Part shown: piece by piece, positions 1 through 5,682 of the stretch
Position numbering within the stretch: position 1 is the stretch's first letter
How the letters are laid out: the number at the start of each line of letters is the position of its first letter
Origin: Candidatus Saccharimonadia bacterium
GTDB lineage: Bacteria > Patescibacteriota > Saccharimonadia > Saccharimonadales > Saccharimonadaceae
Direction of reading: 5' to 3'
DNA length: 7,467 bases
NCBI GenBank assembly: GCA_023257755.1
Contig: JALRBM010000032.1
Location: 1 to 7,467, forward strand
Notes under the pieces: model-generated
Databases searched by the model: none
What the model was told of the DNA's origin: nothing
The model's input: the letters and a program-made list of their open reading frames with translations, nothing else
Made by a program: the position numbers and the translations under genes

Positions 1-130
1 TTTTTAATAAAAGAAATATGATAGATATAGATATTTTTAATAATTTTATAATATATGATACAAAAAAGAAATTATTTCTATTGGATAATTTTGAATTGGA
101 GAGTACTATTTACAATAGAAATCTTTATTG
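1..130. other. AT-rich leader with a possible -10 element
   Basis: This stretch is very AT-rich and differs sharply from the sequence after about position 140. It contains a perfect TATAAT at 47-52, which could be the -10 element for the YdcF-family gene starting at 254. No convincing -35 element lies 16-18 bases upstream and no TG extension precedes it. In DNA this AT-rich, TATAAT-like strings are expected by chance, so the promoter call is weak. If it is real, transcription would start near 58-60. Confidence 0.3.
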
Positions 131-261
131 GGATTCTTTTCAGTCTGGTGCGGCTATCTGTCAGCTGGGCGCCGTTTAGTCCTGCCCTAAACGATACGCT
201 GGCAACTTTGGGTAAAGAAACCGTCCTGAAAAGGATCGACGAAGCCATGCGCCATGCTTAG
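55..261 (+). CDS. possible small membrane protein (uncertain ORF)
   Basis: An open frame of 68 codons from ATG 55 to TAG 261. The first half is hydrophobic and aromatic, with one possible membrane segment at about residues 10-34. The second half (residues 39-68) looks like ordinary soluble, helical protein. The stop overlaps the start of the next gene by 8 bases, a layout compatible with translational coupling. Against it: there is no Shine-Dalgarno sequence before ATG 55, the first 75 bases are part of the AT-rich leader, and the candidate -10 at 47-52 would start RNA after this ATG. A GTG at 148 would give a 37-codon version, also without a ribosome site. No family recognised. It may be only leader sequence of the next gene. 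Confidence 0.25.
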   Translation: MIQKRNYFYWIILNWRVLFTIEIFIGILFSLVRLSVSWAPFSPALNDTLATLGKETVLKRIDEAMRHA

Positions 262-895
262 TGATGAGGAACAGCGTGCCGCGCAGATCCTTTTCGACTA
301 TCTAACCGTGCGTCAGACGCCCTCAAAAGCCGATGTTCTCATCGGGTTAGGAACCTATCATCTGGGTGCCGCCATCAAAGCCGCAGAACTATGGCATGCC
401 GGACTTGCTCCGCAGATTATTTTTAGCGGCTATCGAAACGACCGGCACGAGAAAACGGAAGCTGAAATGCTCCGTGACGAAGCTTTGAAGCTCGACGTTC
501 CTGCAGATGCGATTCTCATCGAAAATCAGGCCTCCAACACCGGCCTTAATATTACGCTCAGCTACGCACTTGCCAAGCAGCATGACCTTCTAAAAACCAA
601 CCGGGTCATTTTTGTTCATAAACCATACATGACCCGGCGTACACTCGCCACGGTCGAAGCACAGTGGCCGGACCCCACGACGGACATCATTGTTGTTCCC
701 ACCGATGCAACACTGGATGACTTTTTTGCTTCCGACGGTACGGACCAAACGATCCGCTCCATGCTGGCCGACTATTACTGCGTCAAGACCTACCCCGAAA
801 AAGGCTGGCAGACACCACAGCCCGCTTCACCTGAAGCCGAGGAAGCCTCGCGGTTTTTAATCTCGCACGGTCACGCGTTAAAGATACCTGTCTAG
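254..895 (+). CDS. YdcF/DUF218 (ElyC/SanA/YdcF) family protein
   Basis: A 213-residue protein of the DUF218 superfamily, which includes E. coli YdcF, SanA and ElyC. The expected order of motifs is visible. A buried strand near residues 27-33 (ADVLIGLG) is followed by IIFSG at 55-59, an acidic helix TEAEML at 68-73, the ENQASNTGLN motif at 90-99, and a strand then YMTRR at 118-129. The tail near 'YPEKGWQTPQ' also resembles YdcF-like proteins. There is no signal peptide or membrane segment, so it is probably cytoplasmic like YdcF rather than membrane-bound like SanA/ElyC. The family has a Rossmann-like fold; its reaction is not firmly known, and some members affect envelope integrity. ATG 254 is the only in-frame start after a stop at 227-229, and the protein begins where relatives do. 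The ribosome site is poor. Confidence 0.85.
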   Translation: MLSDEEQRAAQILFDYLTVRQTPSKADVLIGLGTYHLGAAIKAAELWHAGLAPQIIFSGYRNDRHEKTEAEMLRDEALKLDVPADAILIENQASNTGLNITLSYALAKQHDLLKTNRVIFVHKPYMTRRTLATVEAQWPDPTTDIIVVPTDATLDDFFASDGTDQTIRSMLADYYCVKTYPEKGWQTPQPASPEAEEASRFLISHGHALKIPV

Positions 896-907
896 CCCAT
901 GGATATC

Positions 908-916
908 TGTTATAAT
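908..916 (+). promoter_or_regulatory. extended -10 promoter for the DUF3048-kinase-regulator operon
   Basis: TGT followed by a perfect TATAAT (911-916) forms an extended -10 element. The -35 position at 17-base spacing (888-893, CTGTCT) is poor, which fits promoters that rely on the extended -10. A start 7 bases downstream falls near 923, only about four bases before ATG 927. The transcript would then be almost leaderless, and no Shine-Dalgarno sequence is seen before that ATG. It lies just after the YdcF-family stop at 895. Confidence 0.6.
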
Positions 917-926
917 AACCGTAAGC

Positions 927-2015
927 ATGAATGAAACACCAAAACTAAAATTTTGGGCGCGTTTTAAGCAGTGGGTAAAGACTCACCGGACGCGGACATA
1001 TCTTATTGCGGGGGCCGTATTAATTACGCTGGCTGGCGGGGTCGCCGCGCTCCTTCTCAGCCAAAAACCGCCGGCGGTGCAGGTCTCACATTCCAAGCCA
1101 AAGCCTAAACCAAAGCCCGCGCCTGTCTATTACTCGCCACTGACCGGCGAAAAGGTCGCTGACGAGGCAGCCACAAAAATGGCCGTTACCGCTATTATGA
1201 TCGAGAACAGCCCCGATGCCAGGCCGCAATCCGGCATCCAGGAAGCGGGAGTGGTGTTTGAAGCTGTCGCCGAAGGAGGCATTACGCGCTTTCTCACCCT
1301 TCACCAGCAGGATAAGCCGGGGATCATCGGCCCCGTTCGCAGCCTTCGCATGTACTATGTAGACTGGCTGGCGCCGTTCAACGCCAGCGTCGCCCATGTC
1401 GGCGGCAGCAAGGCCTCGCTTGACGAAATCAGGAGCGGCAAGTATCGGGACATCGATCAATTTTTCAATGGCGCGTCCTACTGGCGCGCACGCGACCGCT
1501 ATGCACCGCATAACGTGTATACAAACTCGGAAAAACTTGACGCTCTCAACCGCGCTAAAGGCTATAACGAATCCGCATTTACTGGATTCCCCCGAATTGA
1601 TGGCAAGCCGGCAAACACGCCGAATGCCACCCAAGTCACTATTAATATAAGTAGCCCGCTCTATAATACAAGCTACACGTATGATGCCGCTTCAAATAAA
1701 TATCACCGATTCTTAGGAGGCGCGCCGCACACCGACCGTGAAAAAGGACAGATAACCCCCAGTGTGGTCATCGCTTTGAAGGTCAACATGGTGCGTGTAT
1801 TCGAGGACGGCTACCGCGAAAGTATCGCGACAATAGGCAGCGGCCAAGCGGTCGTCTTTCAAAATGGCACTGCTCAGGATGTCACCTGGCATAAGCCCAG
1901 CCGCGAAGCACAACTAAGCTTTACGGATGCCGAGGGCAAGCCAGTCGCACTCGCACGGGGGCAAACCTGGATTAGCGCCGTACCAAATGGAACCGGGAGC
2001 GTCTCATGGCAATAA
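927..2015 (+). CDS. membrane-anchored DUF3048 domain protein (YerB-like)
   Basis: A 362-residue protein. Residues 1-24 are basic and cytoplasmic. Residues 25-45 form one membrane segment. A Lys-Pro repeat (57-64) makes a stiff spacer, and the rest is an exported DUF3048 domain. Family marks include YSPLTGEKV at the domain start, AIMIENSPDARPQSG, EGGITRFL, IGPVRSLR, the HVGGS stretch, and the later 'APHNVYTN' segment. The C-terminal third corresponds to the separate C-terminal subdomain and ends near 'TWISAVP'. Bacillus YerB carries the same domain but is a lipoprotein; here no lipobox cysteine is present and a transmembrane anchor replaces it. The biochemical role of DUF3048 is not established. 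The gene overlaps the histidine kinase by 10 bases, so the two are probably co-translated. The start lacks a Shine-Dalgarno site and lies right behind an extended -10 element. Confidence 0.88.
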   Translation: MNETPKLKFWARFKQWVKTHRTRTYLIAGAVLITLAGGVAALLLSQKPPAVQVSHSKPKPKPKPAPVYYSPLTGEKVADEAATKMAVTAIMIENSPDARPQSGIQEAGVVFEAVAEGGITRFLTLHQQDKPGIIGPVRSLRMYYVDWLAPFNASVAHVGGSKASLDEIRSGKYRDIDQFFNGASYWRARDRYAPHNVYTNSEKLDALNRAKGYNESAFTGFPRIDGKPANTPNATQVTINISSPLYNTSYTYDAASNKYHRFLGGAPHTDREKGQITPSVVIALKVNMVRVFEDGYRESIATIGSGQAVVFQNGTAQDVTWHKPSREAQLSFTDAEGKPVALARGQTWISAVPNGTGSVSWQ

Positions 2016-3553
2016 AACCACAAAAACCGCCCGCCATGATCCGCGACTACTGGCCGCGGTTTCGAAAGCGCGCTATTGGCCTCGTGATCCTGATGCAGGT
2101 GGCAGCGACACTCGCGATCGGGCTGGCACTTGTCCTGGCTGGCGTTACCACGACAACAATTGTATTCTGGATCACGCTCATCGCCGTGCTTGCGGCCAAT
2201 GTAGGTATTAACTTGTTACTTTTTAGCCAACTACTCACTCCACTAAAGGATCTGACGAGCGCGCTTACTCATGTATCGGGCGAGCCGACGATTGTGACGC
2301 CCCCCAATCCTAACGCCCGCCACTTTGAACGTGACGGCTTCAAGCCGATCCTGCAGCTCATCTACGAAATGGCCGCCACCGAAGGGAAGGGGAGACCTTC
2401 CGAGCCCAACCAGACAGAAAAACAATATGCCGACCTTTCATCGGCACTCGACAATACGGCCGTCGGATTTATTGTTTTGGACACGACGGGCAAAATTATT
2501 TACGCCAACGATCACGCGCCTGTTCATACCGATAACGAAGGGAATGCAATCATTGATCTCCTTAGCGATGACGAATTTAACCTCGACGCGTGGCTGAAGG
2601 AATGCGAAGACAAGTCAGTCCATACTGAAAAAACCTGGCAGCGGGTCGCCAATAAAATCCCGGGCGAAGAAGGGCGCAAGCTCTACGATATCGTCGGGTC
2701 CTACAACAAAGGCAGTAAGGCCGAAGTCGTCTTAACGCTTTTTGAACGGACTGATCTTTACCAGCCGGAGGATGAGGATCTCGATTTTATCGCCTTTGCC
2801 GCCCATGAACTACGCGGTCCGATTACCGTTATCCGCGGCTATTTAGACGTATTGGGGGACGAGCTGGATGGACAACTGGACGAAAGCCAGGTGGAACTGA
2901 TGAAACGTCTCGTCGTCTCGGCCAACCGGCTGTCCAGCTACGTGAATAATATTCTCAATGCTTCGCGCTACGACCGCCGCCACTTAAAAATTCACCTGCG
3001 TGAAGATTCTATTACTGAAATATATGATTCCATCGCTGATGACATGCAGCTGCGTGCAACCAGTCAAAACCGCCTCCTGTCGGTCCATTTCCCGGATAAT
3101 CTTCCTTCTGTTGCTGCCGATGGTGCGAGTATCAGCGAAGTGCTTTCCAACTTGATTGACAACGCCATCAAATACAGCAACGAAGGCGGCGCGGTGAACG
3201 TAACCGGCAGTGTAGAAGGGGATTACGTAAAGATCGCCGTCGAGGATCACGGCATCGGTATGCCAGGAAGCGTCGTCAGTAATCTTTTCCATAAATTCTA
3301 CCGCTCGCACCGCTCACGCGAAACCGTCGCCGGCACCGGCATTGGGCTTTACATCACCAAAGCAATCGTTGAATCGCATGGCGGCAAAATCGAAGTACGA
3401 AGCGTCGAGGGCCAAGGATCTACCTTTGAATTTACTTTGCCGATCTACAGCACGGTTGCAGAAAAACTCAAAGCCAACGATAATAGCAATGAGGAGTTTA
3501 TCAACCATAGAGAAGGCGGCTGGATCAAGAATCACGCGATGTACAGAGGATAA
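2006..3553 (+). CDS. membrane sensor histidine kinase with PAS domain
   Basis: A 515-residue sensor kinase. Two membrane helices (about 23-46 and 50-73) are joined by only a few residues, so almost no domain faces outside. A short HAMP-like linker follows (about 76-95), then a PAS-like domain (about 141-245). The HisKA domain (about 254-322) has the H-box AAHELRGP with phospho-accepting His267. The HATPase_c domain shows the N-box NLIDNAIKY (382-390), the G1 box EDHGIGMP around D414, an F-box near LFHKFYRSH, and the G2 box GTGIGLY from G443. All catalytic boxes are intact. A polar tail of about 30 residues follows. ATG 2006 lies inside the end of the DUF3048 gene, behind GGGAG at a good distance. 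Two bases separate the stop from the regulator, its likely phosphotransfer partner. The signal sensed is unknown. Confidence 0.95.
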   Translation: MAIKPQKPPAMIRDYWPRFRKRAIGLVILMQVAATLAIGLALVLAGVTTTTIVFWITLIAVLAANVGINLLLFSQLLTPLKDLTSALTHVSGEPTIVTPPNPNARHFERDGFKPILQLIYEMAATEGKGRPSEPNQTEKQYADLSSALDNTAVGFIVLDTTGKIIYANDHAPVHTDNEGNAIIDLLSDDEFNLDAWLKECEDKSVHTEKTWQRVANKIPGEEGRKLYDIVGSYNKGSKAEVVLTLFERTDLYQPEDEDLDFIAFAAHELRGPITVIRGYLDVLGDELDGQLDESQVELMKRLVVSANRLSSYVNNILNASRYDRRHLKIHLREDSITEIYDSIADDMQLRATSQNRLLSVHFPDNLPSVAADGASISEVLSNLIDNAIKYSNEGGAVNVTGSVEGDYVKIAVEDHGIGMPGSVVSNLFHKFYRSHRSRETVAGTGIGLYITKAIVESHGGKIEVRSVEGQGSTFEFTLPIYSTVAEKLKANDNSNEEFINHREGGWIKNHAMYRG

Positions 3554-3555
3554 TC

Positions 3556-3936
3556 ATGGCAATCAAAACGATACTTTGCATTGAAGACGACCGCTTTATC
3601 GGCGAAATGTATGTCCGCAGCCTGAAGAAGGCGGGCTATGATGTCGACTGGATGGTCGATGGCAACGACGGCTTGGTGGCCGCAAGAAACAAGCCATACG
3701 ATTTGATTCTCCTTGACATCATGCTGCCCGAACGGCGGGGGAGCGAAATCCTTGCCGCGCTTCGGGGAAGCGGTGAGAATCTCGTCCCGCATACTAAAAT
3801 CATCGTTCTCACTAACTTTGATCAAGATGAAGAATCGCGCCTTGCCATGGAGCATAATGTGGATGCATATTTGATCAAGGCTGACATTACTCCAAAAAAA
3901 CTTCTCGCGATTATTGATAAGCTTGCTCAAGTGTAG
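3556..3936 (+). CDS. single-domain (receiver-only) response regulator
   Basis: A 126-residue protein that is one complete CheY-like receiver domain and nothing else. The acidic pocket is E10/D11/D12, the phospho-acceptor is D54 in LILLDIMLP, the switch threonine is T86 in IIVLTNFD, and the conserved lysine is K108 in YLIKAD. There is no DNA-binding or enzymatic output domain; the stop follows the last receiver helix. AGAGGA a few bases before ATG 3556 is the ribosome site. It follows the histidine kinase by two bases and is almost surely phosphorylated by it. With no output domain it must act through protein contacts or as a phosphate relay or sink; its target is not evident in the window. 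Confidence 0.95.
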   Translation: MAIKTILCIEDDRFIGEMYVRSLKKAGYDVDWMVDGNDGLVAARNKPYDLILLDIMLPERRGSEILAALRGSGENLVPHTKIIVLTNFDQDEESRLAMEHNVDAYLIKADITPKKLLAIIDKLAQV

Positions 3937-3938
3937 TA

Positions 3939-3967
3939 TTGAATTAAAATAATTATTATGTTATAAT
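3939..3967 (+). promoter_or_regulatory. strong sigma70-type promoter for the 4040 gene
   Basis: TTGAAT (3939-3944), a 17-base spacer, then a perfect TATAAT (3962-3967), preceded by TG at the extended -10 position (3959-3960). It starts only three bases after the regulator's stop codon. Transcription would begin near 3974, giving a leader of about 65 bases. That leader contains a small CTCG-AAA-CGAG hairpin. The TGTTATAAT core is identical to that of the promoter at 908-916. Confidence 0.75.
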
Positions 3968-4029
3968 AATACTATCGTCTCTCGAAGACGCGCATGCTAC
4001 CAATGCCCTCGAAACGAGCCTGAACTTAC

Positions 4030-4035
4030 AAGGAG
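4030..4035 (+). promoter_or_regulatory. ribosome binding site fixing the GTG start at 4040
   Basis: AAGGAG lies four bases before GTG 4040. It is the only good ribosome site in the region, and no in-frame ATG lies near the N-terminus, which supports the GTG start. Confidence 0.7.
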
Positions 4036-4039
4036 AACC

Positions 4040-4396
4040 GTGCGAATTGTCGCTCAGGGAGCGTCCCTCAGTTCGGTCGGCCTGCTGACGTACTTCGTCG
4101 GTAACGCCTACCACCTCACCCCTCTGGGGGTCTGCATCCTGGTTGTGGTCGGCCTTACCACCGCGCTGATCTGCGTCGTGGCGCTCGACCGTGACGTCAA
4201 GGCGTTGGGCCGCGTCCTCATGCTGACCGGTGCCGTCGTGATGTTCGGGCTGACGATGGTCGGCCTGAACGAAGGGCTGTTCCAGAAAGCCCTCGAGACG
4301 CCGTCGGCCACGCTGGCACCGATCCAGGTGGAGTTGGGTACCCCGATCTCCATCGCCGACGCCGTACCCGCCCAGTTGGTTCTCGTCAAGCAGTAG
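4040..4396 (+). CDS. unrecognised small integral membrane protein
   Basis: A 118-residue protein I cannot assign to a family. Residues 27-49 and 58-77 are strong membrane helices; residues 8-24 may be a third, weaker one. The loop between the two strong helices is short and charged (DRDVKALGR, about 50-58). After about residue 78 the chain is non-membrane and ends in a hydrophobic, lysine-poor tail (about 90-118) with no cysteines. The only cysteines (C32, C45) are inside the second helix. Start: GTG behind AAGGAG. It has its own promoter, a leader of about 65 bases and an intrinsic terminator, so it is monocistronic. Codon use is much more G/C-ending than in the regulator just upstream. That it is a real gene is well supported by signals and composition; its role is unknown. 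Confidence 0.75.
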   Translation: MRIVAQGASLSSVGLLTYFVGNAYHLTPLGVCILVVVGLTTALICVVALDRDVKALGRVLMLTGAVVMFGLTMVGLNEGLFQKALETPSATLAPIQVELGTPISIADAVPAQLVLVKQ

Positions 4397-4404
4397 CCTG
4401 CGGT

Positions 4405-4434
4405 GGCGGCCAGGAAGTCCTTATCCTGGCCGCC
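4405..4434 (+). repeat. perfect 11-bp hairpin after the 4040 gene
   Basis: GGCGGCCAGGA (4405-4415) and its exact complement TCCTGGCCGCC (4424-4434) flank an 8-base loop, starting 8 bases after the stop codon. No T-run follows, so by itself it is not a classical terminator. It could protect the 3' end of the mRNA or assist the terminator at 4456-4482. Confidence 0.7.
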
Positions 4435-4455
4435 GCACCCGCAATCTTGATACAC

Positions 4456-4482
4456 ACGCCGCCTTAGGGGCGTTTTATTTTT
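4456..4482 (+). terminator. intrinsic terminator of the 4040 gene
   Basis: A short GC hairpin, ACGCC (4456-4460) pairing with GGCGT (4469-4473), runs straight into TTTTATTTTT. This is the standard layout for rho-independent termination on the + strand. Confidence 0.7.
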
Positions 4483-4485
4483 CCT

Positions 4486-4540
4486 AAAAAATGCGAACGG
4501 CCCGCCGGGTGCAGCGCTTACGGCTTGCATCCAACGGGCC
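4486..4540 (-). terminator. intrinsic terminator of the PH-domain gene (minus strand)
   Basis: Read on the minus strand, a long hairpin forms from arms at 4499-4504 and 4535-4540 (GGCCCG/CGGGCC). A second inner stem follows (4507-4513 with 4526-4532, one G-T pair). Six T residues (plus-strand A-run 4486-4491) follow about seven bases after the stem. It sits 28 bases past the gene's stop. A small inverted repeat, GGCGCT/AGCGCC at 4564-4580, also spans the stop codon. Confidence 0.6.
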
Positions 4541-4567
4541 ATCCGGGAACGGGTCCGACGTCTGGCG

Positions 4568-5602
4568 CTAGATCAGCGCCTCGAGTATCTTCTGCACCTC
4601 CGGGTAACGGCGCACGCGACGCATGTCATGGAAGATGTTGTCCTGCTGGCCAGGCGTGTCGGCTTCGAAAAAGCCCGACTCCATTCCCCAAAACTTGCGC
4701 TCCAGCCACTTCTCGAACACCGATTGCTTCGGTGTCAGGCTGGTGAGCTTCTTGATGGGCAATGACGGCGAAGAATCTTCCATGAAGTAGTACCACGGAA
4801 TCTTCTTCACGATGGAAATACGCTTGTTCGTGACCAGGTAGTGGACATGGTACCACCGCGCCCAAGCTCTGAGTGCGATGAAGGCGCCGATCAGCGTAAA
4901 CGCTCCGATCACCAACACCAACGCGCCGAGCCACTGAAGCGCCGCCAAGTAGATCAAGGAGACCGCCAACGCTACGAGCGCTGGCCACTTCAGCCAGGTG
5001 AACAGCCCTCCGAGAAACCACTTGACGCTCCCTGCTGCGAGGGTGATCACTGCTCCCGCGGCACAAGCCACAAGTACAGCCTTCACGGCGCTCCGGTCAT
5101 CCACCATGGAAAGCACCAGGAGGATGACCGCCACTGCCCAGCAGCCGATCACCATCGGAGCGACCCGTCCTAGATCTTCAAACAGAAGCAAAGGATGGGC
5201 ACGCTCTTTGTACAGGACGTCCTCTTCGGCGTCAGCTTCTGCCACGACCTCGGCGACCTCCTCATCGGAAGCCACCTCATCAGTCAGTGCCTCAGCCGGT
5301 TCCGTGGCCGGAGTTCTTGGCGATCGGATGGTGCGAGCCGCAGGACGCGCCTCCTCGGGTCTGCTGGCCACTCCAAGAGGCGGTGGCTGGAGCGCCTCGT
5401 TCAGCCGGTACGCTTTGTACGCGATGAATCCGACCGAGCTAATGACCAGCAGGCTCGTCACGACCCACTGACCGATGATGATTCCGATACATAGCACCAC
5501 GAAGGCACCTATGATCTGCAACAGCATCGATCGATGCTGCCAAATCGACGGGCGCTCCTGTGCAGGTACGGTCGAAAGGTACAGCTCGTCTTTTTTGAAC
5601 AC
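4568..5602 (-). CDS. multi-pass membrane protein with acidic linker and C-terminal PH-like domain
   Basis: A 344-residue protein. Two membrane helices (about 27-44 and 46-63) are followed by a non-membrane linker (about 70-128). The linker is Pro/Arg-rich at first, then becomes a dense Ala/Glu/Asp/Val stretch (101-128). Further hydrophobic helices follow (about 147-165, 172-190, 207-224, 226-244). Residues about 250-340 form a soluble domain whose YHVHYLVTNKRISI start resembles bacterial PH (bPH2/YdbS-like) domains, where 'T..R' precedes the second strand. No catalytic motif is seen. Function is unknown; proteins of this kind are usually envelope-associated. Start: GTG 5602 has AGGAG eight bases upstream. 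The longer form from GTG 5611 would overlap that ribosome site and is less likely. The gene has its own promoter and terminator, converges on the 4040 gene and shares its G/C-ending codon style. Confidence 0.78.
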   Translation of the reverse strand: MFKKDELYLSTVPAQERPSIWQHRSMLLQIIGAFVVLCIGIIIGQWVVTSLLVISSVGFIAYKAYRLNEALQPPPLGVASRPEEARPAARTIRSPRTPATEPAEALTDEVASDEEVAEVVAEADAEEDVLYKERAHPLLLFEDLGRVAPMVIGCWAVAVILLVLSMVDDRSAVKAVLVACAAGAVITLAAGSVKWFLGGLFTWLKWPALVALAVSLIYLAALQWLGALVLVIGAFTLIGAFIALRAWARWYHVHYLVTNKRISIVKKIPWYYFMEDSSPSLPIKKLTSLTPKQSVFEKWLERKFWGMESGFFEADTPGQQDNIFHDMRRVRRYPEVQKILEALI

Positions 5603-5610
5603 TCTTACCA

Positions 5611-5615
5611 CTCCT
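5611..5615 (-). promoter_or_regulatory. ribosome binding site deciding the start of the PH-domain gene
   Basis: On the minus strand AGGAG at 5615-5611 is eight bases before GTG 5602. The upstream in-frame GTG 5611 begins at the last base of this motif and so cannot use it. Confidence 0.6.
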
Positions 5616-5629
5616 CGGGTAGTAGGACA

Positions 5630-5643
5630 ATCCGTTCTCGGAT
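5630..5643 (-). repeat. 5'-leader hairpin or operator of the PH-domain gene
   Basis: ATCCG and CGGAT flank a 4-base loop, just downstream of the predicted transcription start (about 5646). It may be a hairpin at the 5' end of the mRNA or a small operator. Confidence 0.4.
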
Positions 5644-5652
5644 ATAAAGTAT

Positions 5653-5681
5653 ATTATACTATCAAAATATAAATATATCAA
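5653..5681 (-). promoter_or_regulatory. near-consensus promoter for the PH-domain gene
   Basis: On the minus strand TTGATA (5681-5676), a 17-base spacer, and a perfect TATAAT (5658-5653). It begins two bases after the stop of the DUF1772 gene, with no terminator between. Read-through from the copper-type operon into this gene is therefore possible. Confidence 0.75.
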
Positions 5682-5682
5682 T

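Larger units (their letters stand above)
3970..5625. other. GC-rich segment with foreign-looking codon use
   Basis: Both genes here use mostly G or C in third positions (runs of ctg, gtc, gcc, atc, acc, ggc). The flanking kinase, regulator and copper-type genes mix A/T and G/C endings. The change begins just after the promoter at 3939-3967 and ends in the leader behind the promoter at 5653-5681, so AT-rich promoters sit at both edges. No transposase, integrase, terminal repeat or tRNA is visible. Recent acquisition of a two-gene unit is one reading; biased amino acid content of membrane proteins explains only part of it. Judged by eye, not computed. Confidence 0.5.

Noticed and set aside
1086..1634. 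182-codon open frame on the minus strand opposite the DUF3048 gene
   Set aside because: The + strand frame has clear family motifs; the antisense frame has no ribosome site and reads like a shadow.
4108..4542. 144-codon minus-strand frame over the 4040 gene
   Set aside because: It runs through the terminator hairpins and has no family motifs; the + frame has promoter, ribosome site and membrane helices.
4841..5494. Several + strand open frames of 99-157 codons opposite the PH-domain gene
   Set aside because: GC-rich coding DNA produces long antisense frames; these peptides are Ser/Arg/His-rich low-quality sequence with no ribosome sites, while the minus frame has helices, promoter and start signals.
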